Source: Sulfomarinibacter sp963733915 (GTDB lineage: Bacteria > Acidobacteriota > Thermoanaerobaculia > Thermoanaerobaculales > Sulfomarinibacteraceae). Taken from it: a stretch of 64,000 bases of DNA. Of this stretch, positions 60,670-64,000 are shown piece after piece (position 1 is the first letter of the stretch; each line of letters starts with the position of its first letter). The translations under genes were made by a program, and so were the position numbers. The notes below the pieces were generated by a model. That model did no database searches. It was not told the origin of the DNA and worked only from the letters and a program-made list of their open reading frames with translations. Location of the stretch: positions 1-64,000 of the forward strand of contig CAVTEP010000002.1 in NCBI GenBank assembly GCA_963733915.1, given 5' to 3'.

Positions 60670-61255
60670 GAGTGTCCTCCGATGTGGCGTAGCCGACGAA
60701 ACCGATCACCACGGATTCGAGCCCGATCTCACGCACGATAAACACGTCGTCCAGCACCGAGCCCACAACCGCGACGTCGATCTCGCTCGAACCGGGCTCG
60801 TCGCCGCTTCTCCTGAAGGCCGCTACCCGACCGGGGGTCGGCCCGAGATTGCCGATGTAGTCGCGGTTGAAAGGCGGCGGAGGAGCCTTGAGCTCACCGT
60901 TGGCGCCGATGGCGATGCGTGGCGTCGGGGTCGGCCTTGGCGGCAAGGTGGGACGCGGGATCGGCGTTGGCGGCGGCGTCAGGTTGGGGGTCGGGGTGGG
61001 TGGTGGGCGGAAGGCGAAGGGATTGCCACCGGACTCGGCCGGGCGGTCATCCTGAACGCCGATACCACCGGTCTGTAGTGGCGGCAGGTTGCGGGCTACA
61101 TACTCCAACTCGTTCGAGCTCGAGGCGCCGCCACCGGCGCTGCTCCCGCCGAGGAAGCGGACCGCGGCGACCACCGCCACCAGCACCAGCACTGACAGCA
61201 GCACCGCCAGGCGGACGCGCTCGTCACCGAGCTTCACCCTGGTCGGGCTAGCCAT
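60647..61255 (-). CDS. PilP-like protein with Pro/Thr linker
   Basis: 202 residues from ATG 61255. One membrane anchor (AVLLSVLVLVAVVAAV), then a 40-residue linker of repeated PTP units (PPPTPTPNLTPPPTPIP), and a small beta domain at the C-terminus (GVRVAAF-like, EIDVAVVGSVLDDVFIVREI). PilP joins the inner-membrane PilNO complex to the secretin; position between pilO and the secretin gene supports that role. Sequence similarity to classical PilP is weak. Overlaps the secretin start by 23 bp and the pilO end by 8 bp. Confidence 0.7.
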   Translation of the reverse strand: MASPTRVKLGDERVRLAVLLSVLVLVAVVAAVRFLGGSSAGGGASSSNELEYVARNLPPLQTGGIGVQDDRPAESGGNPFAFRPPPTPTPNLTPPPTPIPRPTLPPRPTPTPRIAIGANGELKAPPPPFNRDYIGNLGPTPGRVAAFRRSGDEPGSSEIDVAVVGSVLDDVFIVREIGLESVVIGFVGYATSEDTRVPLSEN

Positions 61256-61874
61256 CGCCACCCTCCGATGCCTCGCCAAGGCCACCGGTGAGTCGGCGGA
61301 GTTGATCCCGGTCGGCCTCGGCGAGGAAGGTCGCAACGCCGACCGAGATCGTCAGCTCGCGTTTCACGGGGTCCTCGTCACCCGCAAGAGTCAGGGTCTC
61401 GACCACCAGAAATTCGGGACTCGACTGCAGCGAGGCAAGCATCCGCCGGATCTGCTGATACTCACCCTCGACCGAAAAGCGAACGCCGAAGCGAATAAAC
61501 CCGGTGGCGCGATCCTCAGCCGCCGAGTAGGTGTAGGTGCCGGGCAGGAGACCCGCGGATCGCGTCGCCGAACCCACCGAACGAAGAATGTTCGTGAGAC
61601 GTTCGTCAAGACTCCCGAAGACATCCTCGTACATCTTCGCGAACTCGCGGTCGAGCTCGGCCACCCGCGCCCCGTCATCCGTCGTCGCCTGCTCGAGCCC
61701 CTCCAGCCGTACTATCTCCTTCTCGAGTTCTTCGATCTGGTTTCGGATCTGGGACCTGAGACCACCCGATTCCGAGGTCTGCCAGACGTAGAGCGCCGCG
61801 GCCGTCGCGCACACAATCACCGCCGGCAGCCACACCGCCAGCAGGCGCCGCCAGGGCCTCAGATCGATCGTCAC
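61248..61874 (-). CDS. pilO: PilO-like inner-membrane assembly protein
   Basis: 208 residues. N-terminal anchor (LAVWLPAVIVCATAAALYVW), a coiled coil at about 40-75 (IRNQIEELEKEIVRLEGLE) and a ferredoxin-like C-terminal domain (VRFSVEGEYQQIRRMLASLQSSPEFLVVETL). The layout matches PilO/GspM. Start overlaps the pilN stop (ATGA). Confidence 0.85.
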   Translation of the reverse strand: MTIDLRPWRRLLAVWLPAVIVCATAAALYVWQTSESGGLRSQIRNQIEELEKEIVRLEGLEQATTDDGARVAELDREFAKMYEDVFGSLDERLTNILRSVGSATRSAGLLPGTYTYSAAEDRATGFIRFGVRFSVEGEYQQIRRMLASLQSSPEFLVVETLTLAGDEDPVKRELTISVGVATFLAEADRDQLRRLTGGLGEASEGGDG

Positions 61875-62443
61875 GACTCCTCCACGAGCGGATGGTAGGT
61901 CACCCGCAGGACCATGACGTAGACCGGTTCGGACCCCTCCTCCGGCGTCGTCTCATTCGACGGCGTCGGGTCTTCGAAGCGCGGATCAACGACCAGGTTG
62001 TCGAGAAGCTCGAGCATCGCGTCCCGATTGTGAGCAACCACCGACAACGACAGGGTCACGCTGTCCGGCCCGATGCTGGGCGCGATTCTCGTCAGCCGAA
62101 CGTCGTACGGCATCACAGCCTCGATGTCGTCCAGCATCTCGAGCCAGGAGAAGGCGTGTTCCCCCAGAATAAGATTGGTCGCGTCGACCCTGGCGCTGAG
62201 CGAACGCCAGGGCACCTTTTCGAGCGTCTGCACATTCCTCCGGACCTCGGTTTCGAGACGCTGATGGCGCTCCAAAAGCGTGTCCCGTCGTGAGGTTTCG
62301 TCATCGAGAGTGCGATTGGCCACCAGAAACAGGCGAAGGTTGAATACCAGCAGGACCACCGCCAGCACCGCTGCGGCCGCTGTCACCAGCCACACCGGTC
62401 GGGTATTGAGAAACGGACGCGTGGCAAGGTTTGGCGTAATCAC
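61871..62443 (-). CDS. pilN: PilN-like inner-membrane assembly protein
   Basis: 190 residues. Short cytoplasmic start ITPNLATRPFLNTRPVW (equivalent to the INLLP-type PilN motif that binds PilM), then a membrane span (LVTAAAAVLAVVLLVFNLRLFLV), coiled coil and a C-terminal domain (LEMLDDIEAVMPYDVRLTRIAPSI). Coupled to pilM and pilO by ATGA overlaps. Confidence 0.85.
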   Translation of the reverse strand: MITPNLATRPFLNTRPVWLVTAAAAVLAVVLLVFNLRLFLVANRTLDDETSRRDTLLERHQRLETEVRRNVQTLEKVPWRSLSARVDATNLILGEHAFSWLEMLDDIEAVMPYDVRLTRIAPSIGPDSVTLSLSVVAHNRDAMLELLDNLVVDPRFEDPTPSNETTPEEGSEPVYVMVLRVTYHPLVEES

Positions 62444-63357
62444 CGCACCAACCCCGAGACCACGGCCAGCGCCGGCGCCAGTCTCGCCTCCCCGAGGCGG
62501 CTCACCACCGTCGTCGGACCACAGGCGGGACGCACCGCTTCAACGCCCGGCACCATTCGCTCTTGATCCGCCAACCAGCTCCGCAGCGCGCGCTCGATAT
62601 CCAGAGACTCGCAGCTCAGCCTGACCTCGATCTCACCGTCGATTTCCATCGTTTCACGGACAAACCCGAGAGTCAGCGCGACCTCGCGCAGTACTGTGGC
62701 GGCGCTGTCGATCGACGTGGCGAGGGGCTTTGTCCGCAGGAGCCGGGGCACCCCGCCACCGAGCAACACCAGCGAAAGAAACGCCTTCTCGACCTGGATA
62801 ACGAGGGTCGGGCTGGAAGACCCGGCAACGCTGGGAACCAGGGCAAAAAGCCTCGACGTAATCAGACCTACCTCGATACCGACGGACGCGAAAGCAGCCT
62901 CGATTCCGGCCATCGCCCGTTCGATGCCGGTCATCACCAGCAATCGTCGCCGGCCTTCATTCTCCGGCAGCCGGACAACCGCCAGGCGGAGCTCCGAGGG
63001 TGCGATCGGCAGCAACTTCTTGAGCCGCCAGCGGACCACGTCGTGGAGCTCGTTTTGTCGGCGCGGGAGCCGGTCGATGTCGATCAGAAAGCTCCGCAAC
63101 CAACCGGTGGGAACGATCACCGCCGCCGTCTGCGTGCCCTCGGCCGCACCCTTGAGCCGCGCCAGCACCGGGCTCACGGCACCCGGGTCAACCGTCTGCA
63201 GCCCCACCGGCCCCACCTCGAAACCACCGTCGACAAGCTCCTCGGCGGCGCAATGAATTTCCCCGGTTTTGGCGCGGTGAGCCACCACCGCCATTTCGGT
63301 ATCGAAGACCCATCCGGTTGATGGCGGAGGGCTGGTGATAATCCTCTCCAGGTTCAT
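62440..63357 (-). CDS. pilM: PilM-like actin-fold protein
   Basis: 305 residues. Actin-like/GspL fold segments: VVAHRAKTGEIHC, VLARLKGAAEGTQTAAVIVPTGWLRSFLID, DVVRWRLKKLLPIAPSELRLAVVRL, LVIQVEKAFLSLVLLGGGVPRLLRTK. PilM is a cytoplasmic ring protein that recruits PilN and the assembly ATPase. Divergent in sequence, so assignment rests on fold pattern and place directly after the ATPase gene (4-bp overlap). Confidence 0.8.
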   Translation of the reverse strand: MNLERIITSPPPSTGWVFDTEMAVVAHRAKTGEIHCAAEELVDGGFEVGPVGLQTVDPGAVSPVLARLKGAAEGTQTAAVIVPTGWLRSFLIDIDRLPRRQNELHDVVRWRLKKLLPIAPSELRLAVVRLPENEGRRRLLVMTGIERAMAGIEAAFASVGIEVGLITSRLFALVPSVAGSSSPTLVIQVEKAFLSLVLLGGGVPRLLRTKPLATSIDSAATVLREVALTLGFVRETMEIDGEIEVRLSCESLDIERALRSWLADQERMVPGVEAVRPACGPTTVVSRLGEARLAPALAVVSGLVR

Positions 63358-64000
63358 TCGACGAAGGTGACCTTGTTGATGTCGTGGAGGGAGGTCTCTC
63401 CGGCAAAGACCTTCTGCAGGGCGGATTCGCGAAGAAACCGCATCCCTTCCGCTTTCGCCGCACGCTTGATCTCGGCCGCCGAACGGCGGTCGAGGACGAG
63501 TTGGCGGATGTTGTCAGACAGATTCAGAAGCTCTGCGATCGCCAACCTGCCGCGGTATCCGGTGCCGTTGCACTCGATACAGCCGCCGCCCTCGTAAAAC
63601 GTGAAGTCGCGATAGCGGTCCGGATCGAGTCCGGAATCCTCGAGCATGATCTCCGAGATCACGGCCGGGCGCTTGCAGTGCAGACAAATGCGGCGCACGA
63701 GGCGCTGCGCGAGCACACAGTTGAGCGCGGCCACGAAATTGTAGAGGTCGACGTTCATGTTCAGGAATCGCCCGATAACATCCACCACGTTGTTGGCGTG
63801 GACCGTGGTGAAGACCAGATGGCCGGTAAGCGCCGACTGGACGGCAATCTGCGCGGTCTCCTCGTCGCGGATCTCGCCGACCATCACCTTGTCCGGGTCG
63901 TGGCGCAGGATCGAACGCAAGCCGCGGGCAAAGGTGAGTCCCTTTTTCTCGTTGACCGGGATCTGGGTGATTCCCTTGAGCTGGTACTCGACTGGGTCTT
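63354..64000 (-). CDS. PilB/GspE family assembly ATPase (5' part outside window)
   Basis: The last 215 residues or so of a type II secretion/type IV pilus ATPase. Visible: the segment VEYQLKGITQIPVNEKKGLTF, the Asp/His boxes and Walker B region SILRHDPDKVMVGEIRDEETA, TGHLVFTTVHANNVVDVIGRF, and the four-Cys zinc module CLHCKRP plus GGCIECNGTGYRGR typical of GspE/PilB. The Walker A lies beyond the window edge. Retains the zinc module, so it is an assembly-type rather than PilT-type ATPase. First visible gene of the operon. Confidence 0.92.
   Translation of the reverse strand, partial: DPVEYQLKGITQIPVNEKKGLTFARGLRSILRHDPDKVMVGEIRDEETAQIAVQSALTGHLVFTTVHANNVVDVIGRFLNMNVDLYNFVAALNCVLAQRLVRRICLHCKRPAVISEIMLEDSGLDPDRYRDFTFYEGGGCIECNGTGYRGRLAIAELLNLSDNIRQLVLDRRSAAEIKRAAKAEGMRFLRESALQKVFAGETSLHDINKVTFVE

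Overview
The window is GC-rich DNA from an anaerobic, Gram-negative-type bacterium. It encodes a secretin, type IV pilus/type II secretion genes, lipoproteins and an outer-membrane barrel, together with an extensive ferredoxin, heterodisulfide reductase (Hdr) and 2-oxoacid:ferredoxin oxidoreductase gene set. No marker here fixes the phylum. Acidobacteriota or a Desulfobacterota-like lineage would fit, but that is inference. No rRNA, tRNA or CRISPR array was seen.

Layout. 0-6 kb: a truncated response regulator, two DUF4143 AAA ATPases, and a sensor kinase/response regulator pair broken by several frame changes. 6-12 kb: an AsmA-like membrane protein, a frameshifted outer-membrane protein, an MltF-like lytic transglycosylase, a GNAT acetyltransferase and a double-GAF protein. 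12-32.3 kb, all on the minus strand: one tightly packed redox locus. In transcription order it is a MarR regulator with a Cys-rich tail, korDABC, a tandem HdrA, MvhD, an HdrD-like protein, an HdrA-MvhD fusion, a small zinc ribbon, hdrC, hdrB, hdrA, an FlxD-FlxC fusion, flxB, flxA and a second HdrD-like protein. 32.5-41.6 kb: an M23 peptidase, a NosD-like beta-helix protein, a second 2-oxoacid:ferredoxin oxidoreductase (fused gamma-alpha, plus beta), an SDR protein and a methyltransferase. 42-44.3 kb: rpsF-rpsR-DUF2232-rplI. 44.5-56.4 kb: CGGC protein, purM, purL, M20 peptidase, DUF885 lipoprotein, MBL hydrolase, dut and an M16 peptidase. 56.5-64 kb: a pilus/secretion operon (ATPase, PilM, PilN, PilO, PilP-like, secretin, three pseudopilins).

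Main discovery. Two of the three HdrA homologues carry an in-frame UGA exactly where the third has the cysteine of the D-C-S-Q-C motif. In both, reading continues in frame through UGA into perfect HdrA homology. Each UGA is followed, 27 nt before the loop, by a hairpin with a GGUC tetraloop like that of the Escherichia coli fdhF SECIS. I read both as selenocysteine-containing HdrA proteins that conventional gene callers would split. Together with Kor, HdrBC, FlxABCD and an HdrD-MvhD-HdrA set resembling the electron-transfer part (BamDEF) of class II benzoyl-CoA reductase, this looks like a flavin-based electron bifurcation/confurcation hub linking ferredoxin, NAD(H) and a thiol/disulfide or other low-potential acceptor. 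The terminal substrate is not visible here.

Other structure. Single-base frame changes break several otherwise well-conserved genes; consensus error is the simplest explanation, except perhaps in the heavily damaged kinase. Intergenic spaces carry families of short degenerate tandem repeats built on AACGTT, AATTCCT/GAATTC, TTTTGAG and CCGTCTC. These run into coding sequence and supply stop codons, a protein tail and two prepilin leader peptides. There are also several long perfect palindromes and a candidate non-autonomous element with 20-bp inverted ends.
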